Origin: Amycolatopsis sp. EV170708-02-1
GTDB lineage: Bacteria; Actinomycetota; Actinomycetes; Mycobacteriales; Pseudonocardiaceae
Direction of reading: 5' to 3'
Assembly (NCBI RefSeq): GCF_022479115.1
Contig: NZ_CP092497.1
Span: 3,906,001 to 3,970,000 of the forward strand
DNA length: 64,000 bases
In this document: piece after piece, positions 34,933-44,540 of the stretch
How positions within the stretch are numbered: the first letter of the stretch is position 1
How the letters are laid out: the number at the start of each line of letters is the position of its first letter
Position numbers and translations under genes: made by a program
Notes under the pieces: generated by a model
The model's input: only the letters and a program-made list of their open reading frames with translations
Told to the model about the DNA's origin: nothing
Database searches by the model: none

Positions 34933-35221
34933 CGGGGGCGAGCGCCCACGTGTCGGGATTGCGCGGACCGTCTCCGCCGGTCTGATCACCGCCGCTCCCG
35001 CGCGGCCAAGACTGGCACTGTCCCGGCAGTTATGGAGTCTTGGTGTCACGACCGATCTGATGACGGCCGCCCGTGTGCTCGGCGTCGGCCGCACCACGGC
35101 CTACCGGCTCGCCCGCGAGGGCACGTTCCCGGTTCCGGTCGAACGGGTCGGCCGCAACTACCGGGTCGTGGGCGCCCGGCTGGCGGAATTCCTCGGGCTG
35201 GACGAAGAGCCTCGTGGTTGA
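34919..35221 (+). CDS. Excisionase-like helix-turn-helix protein
   Basis: The last 65 residues are a typical HTH_17/excisionase domain: SLGVTTDLMTAARVLGVGRTTAYRLAREGTFP, VPVERVGRNYRVVGARLAEFLG. It is followed directly by the remains of a tyrosine integrase, the usual xis-int order of actinobacterial AICEs. The start is not certain; GTG 34919 or TTG 34916 are in frame but lack a good ribosome-binding site, and the frame is open upstream. With its integrase broken, it may be inactive or may serve another element. Confidence 0.6.
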   Translation: MSRSTGGERPRVGIARTVSAGLITAAPARPRLALSRQLWSLGVTTDLMTAARVLGVGRTTAYRLAREGTFPVPVERVGRNYRVVGARLAEFLGLDEEPRG

Positions 35222-35302
35222 CGCTTCCTCTTTGTCCCGAATGGAGCGTCGATGGGCGCTGTCCGGAACACATCCCACCTGATCGTGGCAGGAACGAATC
35301 CG

Positions 35303-35690
35303 ATGGCACAGAACTTCTCCGGCAGCACCTATAAACGCTGCACCTGCAAACACCCGAAGAGCAGCAAGCAGCTGGGTGCCGCGTGCCCGAAACTCAAACG
35401 CCGCAACGGTGCCTGGACGTTCCGAGCACGGAACTTGGTACTACCAAGCCGAACTTCCCGCCCGCGCCGGCGGAGCCCGCCGTACTCGCAGGCGCGGCGG
35501 GTACGCGTCCCAGACTGACGCGCAAGCCGAACTGGACAAGATGGCGGCCCTGGTCGAGACCGCCGAACCCTACGGTGCCGCCGCTGCGATCGGCGACGTC
35601 ATCGATAAACACCTCAAGACCAAGGAACCCCTGCCCTCACCGGGAATCCTCAGCGCACGACTCGATGCCGGTGCCGTCGACGGTGGAGGA
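35303..35690 (+). pseudogene. Tyrosine integrase, N-terminal fragment (frameshifted)
   Basis: From ATG 35303 the frame reads STYKRCTCKHPKSSKQLGAACPKLKRRNGAW, the start of AICE tyrosine integrases. At about 35415 the good frame changes and continues EHGTWYYQAELPARAG, GGYASQTDAQAELDKMAALV and IGDVIDKHLKTKEPLP, the rest of the N-terminal arm. The core-binding and catalytic domains with R-H-R-Y are absent. It is a dead integrase and marks an older integration event. Confidence 0.7.
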
Positions 35691-36302
35691 CCTCGATACG
35701 CCCCTCGTAGTCGAGCATCGACGAGGTCTCCGGATCGCGGCCTTCCGATCCGGCATCATGGCTACAGAGCAAATCCAGCAACATGAGCGGTGAAACAGGA
35801 CTCCCGATCACCGGCCACCGAACCGGCAAGCCTGCGCGGGCATTGTCGTAGCCTTTCGAATCACGCTGCTGGGAGACATCGACTCCGTACATGACATTTC
35901 CGATGAGCGCCCTGATGCAGCCACGCTCACGGCGGATCGCCACTCCGGCCGACAGTAAATGTCCCTCCTCGAGGGTGCTGCGACTCCAATACCTATCACC
36001 ATCTCGAAATAGATACCATCACGCCGCGAGATTCCCGCCGAGCGGGTACCGGCAAGCCACCTTTTGTAGCGGGATGCGCAGCGTGCTGCCTTGGTGAACC
36101 TTCGTGGTAAAGCAACCAGTCTACGTTTTGACCCGGCTCCGGCGCCATGACGGGTGCGCATTGGCGGAAGATACTTCCCTTTTGAACGCAGATGCCTCCA
36201 TGTCATCTGGACAGACGGCTCACCAACCGGCTGAATGGCAGGCGTTGCAGACCGGACGAAGCCGTCCCGGCTTCAGGGGATCAACGGGGAAGCGAGCTGT
36301 CC
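35691..36302. other. Stretch without recognisable gene, lower GC
   Basis: Short open frames exist on both strands but none has a domain, a ribosome-binding site or good codon use. The DNA is less GC-rich than its surroundings. It separates the decayed integrase from the oxygenase gene and may contain the promoter of the latter. Confidence 0.4.
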
Positions 36303-37289
36303 ATGAGCGTCGAGGTGGCCACTGAAAGGCAGCCAGGGGCCGGGGGTATCCGGCGACTCGTTCTCGAGCCGGCCGAGGCAGCGGAGATCGCCGATCAGGC
36401 CGAAAAGATGCTGTCGAGGTTCCGCGGCACGTCGCTCGAGGACAACCTCGGCCACATCCGGGCGGCCGCCGAAGACTTGCCGCCACGATTGCGCAAGTTC
36501 CTCGTCGAGTCCCGGCTGATGGAGTCAGACGTCTTTCTCGTGTCCGGGTTGCCTCTGAGCACCGACCTTCCCCCCACCCCGATCGGGTGGCGCGCGGCCG
36601 AAGAGGCCGGTACGGGTTCAAGGGAGATGCTGGTATTACTGCTCTGCGGATCGCTCGCCGGAGACCCGTTCAGCTGGGTCACGCAGCAGGATGGCCGGAT
36701 AGTCCACGATGTTTGCCCCTCGCCGCGTGCCGCGCATTCCCTGACCAGCGCGAGCAGCCTGAGTGATCTTTCGCTCCACACCGAAGACGTCCACCACTCC
36801 TGTCGCGCCGACTACGTGTCGCTGATGTGCCTGCGCAACCCTGACGCCACGGCCACGACCGTGTCCCACGTGGACGATGTCCAGTTGTCCCCGCGGATCC
36901 GCAAGCTGCTGGGCGAAACCCGGTTCCGGTTTCACCCCGACGACTCGCACGCAGAGAATGAGGGCTTGCCACCGGACACCGGAGCGGTGCTGTTCGGCCC
37001 GCCAAACCGGCCTTACGTAAGATTCGACGTGGATTTCATGAGCGCGAGCGACGATGCCGCAGCGGATGCGATCCGAGTCGCCGGCGAGGCCTTCGAAGCG
37101 GCCGCCCAGCAGTTGGTCCTCAGGCCCGGGGACATCGTCTTCCTCGACAACTACCGGGTGGTACACGGTCGTCAGGCATTCGCCCCGCGCTACGACGGCA
37201 ATGATCGCTGGCTCAAGCGGATCAACCTCGCCCGGGACATCCGGCGGACGTACCGCGAGACCGGCCGACTCTCCCGAGCCCTCCGATGA
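36303..37289 (+). CDS. Fe(II)/2-oxoglutarate oxygenase, VioC/clavaminate-synthase type
   Basis: A 328-residue enzyme predicted to hydroxylate an amino acid. The iron ligands are seen as His159 and Glu161 in SLHTEDVHH and His288 in YRVVHGRQAF. The 2-oxoglutarate-binding arginine is Arg302 in RYDGNDRWLKRINL, the signature of VioC/AsnO/OrfP-like amino-acid beta-hydroxylases. ATG 36303 is the first good start; an upstream extension to 36192 looks non-coding. The stop overlaps the ATG of the threonine-aldolase-like gene, so the two products probably act in sequence. The amino-acid substrate cannot be read from sequence; basic or amide side chains are usual in the family. Confidence 0.88.
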   Translation: MSVEVATERQPGAGGIRRLVLEPAEAAEIADQAEKMLSRFRGTSLEDNLGHIRAAAEDLPPRLRKFLVESRLMESDVFLVSGLPLSTDLPPTPIGWRAAEEAGTGSREMLVLLLCGSLAGDPFSWVTQQDGRIVHDVCPSPRAAHSLTSASSLSDLSLHTEDVHHSCRADYVSLMCLRNPDATATTVSHVDDVQLSPRIRKLLGETRFRFHPDDSHAENEGLPPDTGAVLFGPPNRPYVRFDVDFMSASDDAAADAIRVAGEAFEAAAQQLVLRPGDIVFLDNYRVVHGRQAFAPRYDGNDRWLKRINLARDIRRTYRETGRLSRALR

Positions 37290-38373
37290 GCCCGGTCGGC
37301 TCGTACGACGTGCTCGCCGACCTCAGGTCCGACACGGTGACCAGACCGGATTCCGAGATGCGGCGCGCCATGATGCACGCCGAGGTGGCCGACAACGTCA
37401 TCGACACAGATCCCACGATGGCCGCCCTGGAGCGGCGGGTCGCTTCCCTGCTGGACATGCCGGCCGCTCTTTGGATGCCCAGCGGGTCAATGGCGAACCT
37501 CGTCGCGTTGATGGTGCACCTTCGCCGCGGCGACCGGTTCCTCGCGCCACGCGATGTCCACGTGCTCGCGGACGAGCTGGGCACGGCCGCCTGGCTTGCG
37601 GGCGGCATGCCCGTACCGCTGCCCCATGACGGCGGAGCCGGCAGGCCGGCTCCTGCGACAGTGCGGGCGGCCTGTCCGCAGCACGCGACCGGGTTCACTG
37701 AACTGAACACGACATTGCTGTGTCTCGAAAACACCCACAACGCCGCCGGGGCGTGGTCATCGCGCCCGGCGACCAGGCGGAATTGGTGACGACCGCCCGG
37801 GAACGCGGACTTCGGGTGCACCTCGACGGAGCCCGGCTGTGGCACGCTTCGGTGGCTTTGGGCGTGCCGTTGCCGGCATTGACGACCGGCGTCGATTCGG
37901 TTCAGGTCTGTCTTTCGAAGGGGCTCGGTGCGCCGGTCGGTTCCGTGCTGGCGGCTGACGAGGGGTTCATTTCTCAGGCGCGGCGTGTCCGCCAGATGCT
38001 CGGTGGTGGGGTACGACAAGGCGGTGTCCTCGCCGCCGCGGGACTGGTGGCGCTGACCAGGATCGATGAACTGGCAGCGGACCACGAGAAAGCGAAGGCG
38101 TTCGCATCGGGACTGGCCGAACTGGGCTGGCCGGTGAACCGGCCGGAGACCAACATCGTGCTGGCCACCGTGGCGGACGTACAGCAGGCGCTATCCACCT
38201 TGCGCGACATCGGAGTACTCGCGTCGGAAATCGCCGGCCGGGTCCGGTTCGTGGCGCACCGTGACATCTCCAGGTCAACGGTCGATGCCGTGCTCGACCG
38301 GATCAGTTCCGCCGGTGGCGCACCGGAGGCACTCGGCCTAGAACGAAAAGGAGCCGTCAGTGGAGTTCAGTGA
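37286..38373 (+). CDS. Threonine-aldolase-like PLP enzyme (one-base frameshift)
   Basis: Fold-type I PLP enzyme of the low-specificity threonine aldolase family, which cleaves or forms beta-hydroxy-amino acids with glycine. The first frame has DLRSDTVTRP, ALWMPSGSMANLVAL and LCLENTHNAAG; the second continues VVIAPGDQAELV, VHLDGARLWHASVA and the PLP-binding lysine in CLSKGLGAPVGSVL. The join needs one extra G in the run at 37748-37751 (AAG-G-VV is the family pattern). Thus it is either a recent inactivation or a sequencing error in a G-run. The ATG overlaps the oxygenase stop. The pair resembles the hydroxylase/retro-aldolase couple (GntD/GntG) of guanitoxin formation. Confidence 0.78.
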
Positions 38374-39103
38374 CAGACGCGTCCTGGTCACCGGGGCATC
38401 GCGGGGCATCGGCAGGGCAGTCGCCCTGATGCTGTGTAACGCGGGCGCTCGCGTTGTGGGTACCTTCCGTACGGGAGTCGAAGAAGCCCGCGAACTCGCG
38501 CGGTGCGGGGTGGAAGAGATGGTCCAGGTCGACTTCGCTGATCGTGATTCGACTTCCGCGTGGATCGATGCCCTGGCCGGCTCGGAACCGTTTCACGGAA
38601 TCGTGAACAACGCCGGCGCCATCGAGTTCGAGAAGTGGGAAGACCTCAGCCTCGAGTCTTGGGACAGGGTGTTCGACATCAACCTCCGCACCGTGCTGGC
38701 GGTGACGAAGGTGCTCAGCGGAACCATGCCCCCCGGCGGCTCCATCGTCAACGTCACCAGCAAGGACGGGATGATCGGGACCTATGCCTCCCTTTCGTAC
38801 TCGGCGAGCAAGGCGGCGCTCATCAACCTGACCAAGAGCTTGGCCAACGTCCTCGGGCCCGCCGGCATCCGCGTGAACGCCGTATCCCCGGGCTGGGCGG
38901 ACACCGGGATGTCCACCGAGCCATCGCTCGAAGCCGGCCGTATGACACCGCTCGGCCGCAACGCGCGGCCCGAAGAAGTCGCCGAAGTGATCAAGTTCCT
39001 GCTAAGTGACGCTTCGTCGTTCGTCTCCGGAGCCAACTACCTCGTCGACGGCGGCTACACAGGTGTCGATCTGATCATGAAGAAGGAGTCGGAAAGCTTG
39101 TGA
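38360..39103 (+). CDS. Short-chain dehydrogenase/reductase (FabG-like)
   Basis: A 247-residue classical SDR. The cofactor motif is VLVTGASRGIGRAV, NNAG follows, and the catalytic residues are Ser134, Tyr147 and Lys151 (SYSASKAAL). The end VSGANYLVDGGYTG is typical. An Arg after the second strand (TFRTG) suggests NADPH. It starts 14 bases inside the aldolase gene in another frame and would naturally act on the aldehyde or ketone formed upstream. The start GTG 38360 follows AAAGGAG. Confidence 0.9.
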   Translation: MEFSDRRVLVTGASRGIGRAVALMLCNAGARVVGTFRTGVEEARELARCGVEEMVQVDFADRDSTSAWIDALAGSEPFHGIVNNAGAIEFEKWEDLSLESWDRVFDINLRTVLAVTKVLSGTMPPGGSIVNVTSKDGMIGTYASLSYSASKAALINLTKSLANVLGPAGIRVNAVSPGWADTGMSTEPSLEAGRMTPLGRNARPEEVAEVIKFLLSDASSFVSGANYLVDGGYTGVDLIMKKESESL

Positions 39104-39179
39104 TCAGTGCCGAACGACCGCCGCTTCATAATGGAAGGTCACCCATACTCGGGACAGCTGCGCCTCCCGGCTCCTCGGG

Positions 39180-39449
39180 GTGGGTGGAGATCACCACCCG
39201 ATCGACGTGTCCGCATACCGCTGGGGGCTAGCCGCCAGACTTCACCTGGTGCATACCTTTGAACCTACTCTCCGCAACGGACATTACTTCCCGAAGTCGG
39301 TCAACCCCGAGCGGATCGCCACCGACTTCGACGTGTTCGACTTCGAGTTGACCGCGGACCAGATCGCCGCGATCGACGACCTGACACCGGCGTCGCGGCG
39401 GGCCCGGCGCCGACGTCCCTCGGCTGCGCAGAACCCGCGTCCCGCCTGA
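39180..39449 (+). pseudogene. Aldo/keto reductase, C-terminal fragment
   Basis: The frame ends with FPKSVNPERIATDFDVFDFELTADQIAAIDDLT, the cofactor-binding end of an aldo/keto reductase (KSV is the NADPH-contact motif). Only about 70 residues remain; the barrel is missing and the DNA before it shows no related frame. It is a remnant, perhaps of another gene of this cluster. Confidence 0.65.
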
Positions 39450-39933
39450 TCGTGTCGATCGTCGAGTACGGTGCCGCCCAGCTGCGTCGTTGGTGGCGGA
39501 CCACAATGCCCGCCGCCACTGAGCACGTGCAGCGATGGCCGCGTGGTCAGTGACAACACCGCGGCGAGGGGGACAGCCACCTCGCCGCGTGGATCGGTCG
39601 GAACCTGTACGGAATCCACGATCTGCTGCACCTCTACACGCGCGAACTTGTTCTAAGCCGAAGATTCCGCGGAGGAACGGAACGCAGCGCTCCGCAGGCT
39701 CTTCGACCGTGGCCCCAAGGCAGGGGAAGCCCGTCGGTGGGCTGCGCTCGATATCTGCTGTGCGCAGTCGCAGAACACCAACGCGATTACGGGGTTGAGA
39801 GTTGTTCGCGGTCTACACCGCCATGATGATCGTCCTCGTAGTCGCGAATGGACAGCCGTTCCTTGGGAGTTCAGTGCCACACCAGGCATCGTTCATCCAG
39901 CTTCAGCACACGCTGTTCTGCCTGGTATGACCG
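39450..39933. other. Remnant coding stretch, not identified
   Basis: On the plus strand, HLAAWIGRNLYGIHDLLHLY (from about 39570) and, after a frame change near 39660, AEDSAEERNAALRRLFDRG and ARRWAALDICCAQSQNTNA look like parts of one former protein. No family was recognised. Stops and the frame change make it non-functional. Confidence 0.35.
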
Positions 39934-40737
39934 TCACCGGGCACCGCTCAGCGCGGTGTCCATCGCCGAGACGATGCCGTCCCAGAAGTGGATCCTGGCG
40001 TGCATCGCTGTGCGGACGGTGCCGACACACTGGTCCCATTTGACCTCGTCGTCGCCGCAGAGATCGGCGAGCATCTGCATCGCCATCGGCGTGTGCTCGT
40101 CGGCATCGACCGCGATGTGCCGTTCGAGGTAGGCGCGGAACAGCCGGAGGCGGCCGTCTGCCGGCTCGGTGGCGATCACCTTGTCGAACATTTCCGGTAT
40201 GAGGTCTTCCCGGCTGAAGGCGAACGCGGCGGCTTGGCAATGCACGGGACTGTCGGTGATGATCCGCCAGGTCGCCGAAACGAATTCGGCTGACGGCCGC
40301 GGTACGCCGGCGATGGCCAAGGCATCTGGCACGGGTTTCCCCATCCGTAGGGCGTCGAGGAACTTGTCGATGGCCCTGGTGTTCGCGCCGACCTGTGCCA
40401 TGGCGGCCCGGTAGAGTTCGAAATGGCTGCTGAATCCCGAATCCAGCTCGTCGCTCTCTTCGACCAGGACGATGTCGTTGATGAGTCGCCTACTGGTCGC
40501 GTGTCCCCGCGGAATCCAGGGCACCTCGACGCAGGTCAGCTGACGTTGCAGGGTTTTCAGCAGCGACATGAAATCCCAGACGGCGAACACGTGGTGTTCC
40601 ATGAAGACGGCGATGTCGGAAGTCGACGCGAAGCAGTCATATATCCGGTGAGTGGTCACCTCGTCGCGTTCGGGCTCGATCTTGGCTCGAATCATGTCGA
40701 TTCCGGGATGGGTGGTTTCCCATTTATAGCGCGACAT
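39934..40737 (-). CDS. DUF3050 haem-oxygenase-like (iron) protein
   Basis: A 267-residue all-helical protein of the DUF3050 family, which belongs to the haem-oxygenase-like diiron superfamily. Possible metal ligands are seen in [39 protein letters not shown] and [10 protein letters not shown], in the Glu/His spacing found in such proteins. ATG 40737 is used; the open frame extends to 41181, but that part has poor codon use. Related diiron oxygenases cut or oxidise amino acids and fatty acids in natural product pathways. It faces the oxygenase-aldolase-SDR set, so it may be part of the same pathway, but it would be transcribed separately. Confidence 0.78.
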   Translation of the reverse strand: MSRYKWETTHPGIDMIRAKIEPERDEVTTHRIYDCFASTSDIAVFMEHHVFAVWDFMSLLKTLQRQLTCVEVPWIPRGHATSRRLINDIVLVEESDELDSGFSSHFELYRAAMAQVGANTRAIDKFLDALRMGKPVPDALAIAGVPRPSAEFVSATWRIITDSPVHCQAAAFAFSREDLIPEMFDKVIATEPADGRLRLFRAYLERHIAVDADEHTPMAMQMLADLCGDDEVKWDQCVGTVRTAMHARIHFWDGIVSAMDTALSGAR

Positions 40738-41649
40738 CGGGGGTTCCTGTCTGAATAGTGGTAGTGGCCCGTTCGTTGCTGCCTGGTCGTAGGCAGGAGT
40801 CATTCGATGGGTATGCGGTGGCCGCCGCCCTCGTGCCTTGGCTGGAGCGGCCCACCTGTCGGTGCGACAGAGGACTATGGCCTCGGTATGCGTGAGATCG
40901 CACCGAGTTAATTCGTGAAGGAGTTTCGGCTCGAGGTGCTCCTGTCTTTGAACTAGAGCGGTCAATTCCAATTCGAACGTAGTGTCGTACGCAACTGGTC
41001 GAAATAGCTGTTCAACGTTAGTACCCGCCTGGGTGTCGATCTCGTCTGAAAGCAGGAATCCTTGATGAGCGGTGTGTGATCGGGCGCAAGGGATTCGGCA
41101 CGCTGGTGGGTGCCCGGACACGCACGGTGGAGTTTCGCTGAGTGTGCGTTCCGCCCCAGGTTTGATGGAGGCATCGAACACCCGGAGGATTCGGAGTCAT
41201 GGCGGACGCCGCTACCGATCTTCAGCACCTCATTGGCCGCTGTCTGCGGACGCTGACAGTGTGCTTTGCTCGGTGGCGTGGAGTCGGTCCTGGTCGGCTT
41301 GGTAGAAGTACTGCGTTTCCGATATCACCTCGGCGTCCTGCGGCGTGCCAGCGTCTCCGTGTCGTGGAGCTCTTCCGCCTCGATGTCGATCGACTCGTCA
41401 TCTTCCAGCTCGGAGCCGAAGGGGGCGACCTGGGTCGGGTGCGCCCACTCGGCCTCCACGCTCTGGCCCGCCCCACGCAAGAGGACGCCGTCCTGGTGTC
41501 CGGTCAGCCACTTCAGTGCGATCTTCGCCCCCTGCGCGCCGCCATAACGAGGAATCCAACTGGCCGTGAACCGCGCGCGCTTTTTCACGTGTCACGACGA
41601 GCCGCGCAAACGACCTGATGTTGATGTACCGCATTATCCCTCCAGCAAA
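40738..41649. other. Long stretch without a supported gene
   Basis: Open frames exist on both strands (for example 41325-41588 minus) but have no family pattern and no convincing start. GC is lower near 40.9-41.1 kb. It probably contains the promoter of the DUF3050 gene and decayed DNA. Confidence 0.4.
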
Positions 41650-41834
41650 AACCTGGAGTGCTAAGTGATCAAGGTTTGAGTAAGTTTCTCGGGTCAGACA
41701 TGCCGTATTGACGCCGGTGCAAGTCGGACGTGCAGGTGCCTGTTAGCTTCAGTCTGGTGAGTGGCGAAAACCATCGGGTGGAAGATGGCCGTCCGGCCGG
41801 CGAAGAGCTGACCCTTCGGTATCTCGGGATGGTC
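41650..41834 (+). pseudogene. Second copy of the helix-turn-helix regulator, left half (split by IS)
   Basis: This DNA matches 29590-29805 closely, including the operator-like arms AACCT/CAAGGTT with the same gap and the run to CTCGGGATGGTC. A base change turns a Tyr-Cys pair into Tyr-stop (TATTGA at about 41710), if that part is translated at all. The IS21-type element begins directly after ATGGTC. The right half continues at 44392. Confidence 0.75.
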
Positions 41835-41922
41835 TGTCAACGGTCATCGTGACCTCCGGGCGGGCGGACTTCGGTTCTGCGGGCTGGCGGACATGGTTTC
41901 TCCGGATGGGCGGACATGTGGG

Positions 41923-42708
41923 TCACTCGGTGGTGTTGGTCAGCGGGTGCACCCCCTTGCCGGCGAGGGCTTCGGCGAGGCGATGGCTGTCGCCTTTGGT
42001 GGCGACGAGGTGAGCGTGGTGGAGGAGCCGATCCACTGTCGCTGTTGCCGTGGTCTTGGGCATGATCGTGTCGAAGCCAGACGGGTGAATATTGCTGGTC
42101 AGCGCAATCGAGCGCCGCTCATATGCGACGTCGGCGACCCGGTAGAGGGCCTCGGCGGACTCGGCTGCGACCGGGAGCAGCCCGATGTCGTCGACCACGA
42201 TCAAGTCGTTGCCGCAGATGCGGGCGACCGTCCGCGCGATCGTTCCGTCCACTTTGGACTTCATGATGGTCGCGGTGAGGGTTTCGAGGGTGTGCCAGGC
42301 GACCCGCATGTCCTTCTCGATCGCGAGGTTGGCCAGCGCTTCGGCGAAGTGGCTCTTGCCTGTCCCGGACGGGCCGCTCAGGACAAGATTCTCGTTTCGC
42401 TGCAACCATTCCAGTGTGATCAACGCGTTCTGGGTGGCCTCGCTGATCGAGGACTCCTCCGGCCGCCAGGACGAGAGCGTTTTGCCGTTGGGCAGCTGCG
42501 CTTTCTTCCTTCGCATCCGCCGGGTCGCGGCGTTGCGGCCGGAGGCTTCCTCGTCTAGCAGGACGCGCAGGACCTCGGCGGGGTCCCAGCGTTGCGCCCG
42601 CGCGGTCGCGAGGACCTCAGGGGCGGCTTTGCGCAGGTAGGGCAGCCGCATCCGGCGCAGCACCCGATCGAGGTCCTCCGGCAGCGCCGGCGATGTCGAG
42701 GCGCTCAT
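41923..42708 (-). CDS. istB: IstB-like ATP-binding transposition helper
   Basis: A 261-residue AAA+ protein of the IstB family. Walker A is LVLSGPSGTGKSHFAEAL, Walker B is DLIVVDDIGLLP, and SIALTSNIH is the sensor-like segment. It activates the IstA transposase and selects target DNA. ATG 42708 overlaps the istA stop by four bases, as in other IS21 elements. The frame is complete. Confidence 0.95.
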   Translation of the reverse strand: MSASTSPALPEDLDRVLRRMRLPYLRKAAPEVLATARAQRWDPAEVLRVLLDEEASGRNAATRRMRRKKAQLPNGKTLSSWRPEESSISEATQNALITLEWLQRNENLVLSGPSGTGKSHFAEALANLAIEKDMRVAWHTLETLTATIMKSKVDGTIARTVARICGNDLIVVDDIGLLPVAAESAEALYRVADVAYERRSIALTSNIHPSGFDTIMPKTTATATVDRLLHHAHLVATKGDSHRLAEALAGKGVHPLTNTTE

Positions 42709-44200
42709 TCGCCCAGCCCCTCCCAGGCCGAGGTCCCCGGTTGCGCGGAATGGCCTTCGTCGGCGCGGACAACGTCGGTGATGGACGCGGAGGTGGCCAG
42801 GTGATCCACGATCGAGGGCAGGTCCTCCTCGGCGAACCGCCCGGCGATCGCGGCCAGGCCCAACGCTTCGTCAACCCTCTCCGGGCCCAGCGCGGCGGCG
42901 AGTTCGAGGGCCTTGCCCATCTTGGTGCGAATGCGGGTGACTCCGGTCGAGGCGGCCTCGACCAGCCAGCGATGCGCGCCTTCGCCCAAGTCGAGGAACG
43001 CGACCTCGGTTTCGGTCCGCGGCCGGATCTTCGGCGGACGCGGCGAACCCGTGCAACGGCTGGCCGAGTAGTGCGCGTCGAGAATCCGCGGCTTCCCGGG
43101 GGTCGAGAGCCGGTGCCGTGCGATCTCGGCCAGCCCTGCGGCGCTCCGGGCGGTGACGACGAGCTCATCGCCGACGACCCGGACCCAGACCTTGCTGCTC
43201 TGGTGTCCGTCCGGGGTCGAATACCGGACCGACCCGAACCTGATCGTCTGGTCCGTCTCGACCAGGCGCTCTTCCCCGAGAGCGAGCGCATGCGGCTGCT
43301 CGGGAAGAACGTGCAGATGCGCCCGTTCGATATCGAGCCGAGCGTTCGGAGTCGCCGCGGTCTCGCGATGGACGCGGGCGTTGACGCGTTCGCACCACTC
43401 GAAGCAAGCGTCAGCCAGCTCGGCGAACGAGCGGTATTCGGGCAGCAGGTTCGCCGAGGTCGGCACCAAGTCGGCCTTGGCGATCTTGACGGTGTTCTCC
43501 GCACCGCCCTTGGATTCCGGGTCGAACGGCTCACACGTTTCGACCTTGCAACCGTAGTGCCGCCCGGCCGAGACGATGTCCGGATGCCGCACTGGAACCC
43601 CGGCGACCCGGTCGCCGTGACCGTCCGCGGATTGTCGGTCAGCAAATATGTTGGGGCGCCACCCATCCGGCGCAACATCGTGTCCAAACAGGACACCAAC
43701 GTCCCGAGAGTTTGGTCCCAGACCGGGATCACCACCCGAAACCGCGACCAGGGCAGCCAGCCGCAGAACAGCTGCGTCCGCCGCCCACCGACCTTCGGCC
43801 CCTCACCCCAGTCAAACTGACACCACATGCCCGGATCCGGGATCCAGGGACGATATTTTCGCCGGTGGCCAGCCTTCCACGCCTGCTTAGCGCGAGCGAC
43901 GGCACGACGAGTGGTCCGCTCGACGCCGGCGAACCCCATCGCGACCAGACGCTCATGCACCACGTCAGCACGGACCTTGCCCTCCGACGCCTCGACCAGC
44001 TCCTCGATCTTCTCCGCGAACGGGTCGATCTTCGGCCGCGTCACCGGACGCCCGATCGGGTCACCACCAGCGTCACGGATCGCGACATACCGGGCGACGG
44101 TCTTCTCATCCACCCCGACCAGCTGCGCAGCCGAGTGAGCGCAGCGTGTCAGATCGAACGCTTCCAGAATCTCCATGATTTTCCTGTCAGACTTGGTCAC
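42705..44200 (-). pseudogene. istA: IstA transposase (one-base frameshift)
   Basis: The N-terminal frame from GTG 44200 has a helix-turn-helix (AAQLVGVDEKTVARYVAIRD) and the first DDE part: MWCQFDWGEG and LLTDNPRTV. The rest (VRHPDIVSAGRHYG, CEPFDPESKGGAENTVKIAK with the catalytic Glu) lies in another frame ending at 42705. A single missing base near 43610 after NPRTVT explains the break. As written the transposase is not made; a sequencing error is the other possibility. GGAGGG lies before the start. Confidence 0.85.
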
Positions 44201-44391
44201 GAGGGGCCCTCCTCGAGCGGCTGGTCTGGAACCACACAAACCAGAGCCAACCCGCCCGACAGGGCCCCTCCCTGCATTGATCAACAAGGGCGTGTCGCGC
44301 CCAGCAACCAAGTCCGTCAACCCGGAGATTTCATGTCCGCCGACCCGGAACGCGATGTCCGCCTATCTGGATCTTCGCGTGTCCGCCGACA

Positions 44392-44540
44392 ATGGTCGAG
44401 ATCGGGGAGTGATTCGAGGTTTCGTTTCCGGATCCGGACGTTGTCATCGGTCGGGCGCCTGGTTGGTCACCCTCGCGTGAGGTAGAGATTCGGACGTGGG
44501 AACGGATGCGACCGGGGCAGGGCGCAGTTCGTCCGTCGCT
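44392..44540 (+). pseudogene. Second copy of the helix-turn-helix regulator, right half
   Basis: After the target duplication the sequence resumes ATGGTCGAGATCGGGGAG, as in the intact copy, but with TGG changed to TGA and an internal deletion of the recognition-helix region; it then matches the part encoding VVIGRAPGW and EIRTWERMRPGQG. This shows the copy was or became inactive apart from the IS insertion. Confidence 0.7.

Larger units (their letters stand above)
41835..44391 (-). mobile_element. IS21-family insertion sequence
   Basis: A 2557-base element that starts TGTC at 41835 and ends GACA at 44391 (TG...CA ends), with flanking 6-base target duplications ATGGTC at 41829-41834 and 44392-44397. 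The ends carry several copies of GGCGGACA in inverted orientation, the multiple end repeats usual for IS21. It contains istA and istB with ATGA overlap, both on the minus strand. The target is the second copy of the helix-turn-helix gene, whose uninterrupted relative at 29.7 kb confirms the junctions. Confidence 0.93.

Noticed and set aside
39934..40737. BesC-type lysine-cleaving diiron enzyme
   Set aside because: The protein fits DUF3050 rather than the BesC family, and no halogenase or related pathway gene is present.
42617..44320. One 567-codon frame as a full IstA
   Set aside because: Its second half is nonsense (Arg/Pro/Ser-rich); the true C-terminal IstA sequence is in another frame.
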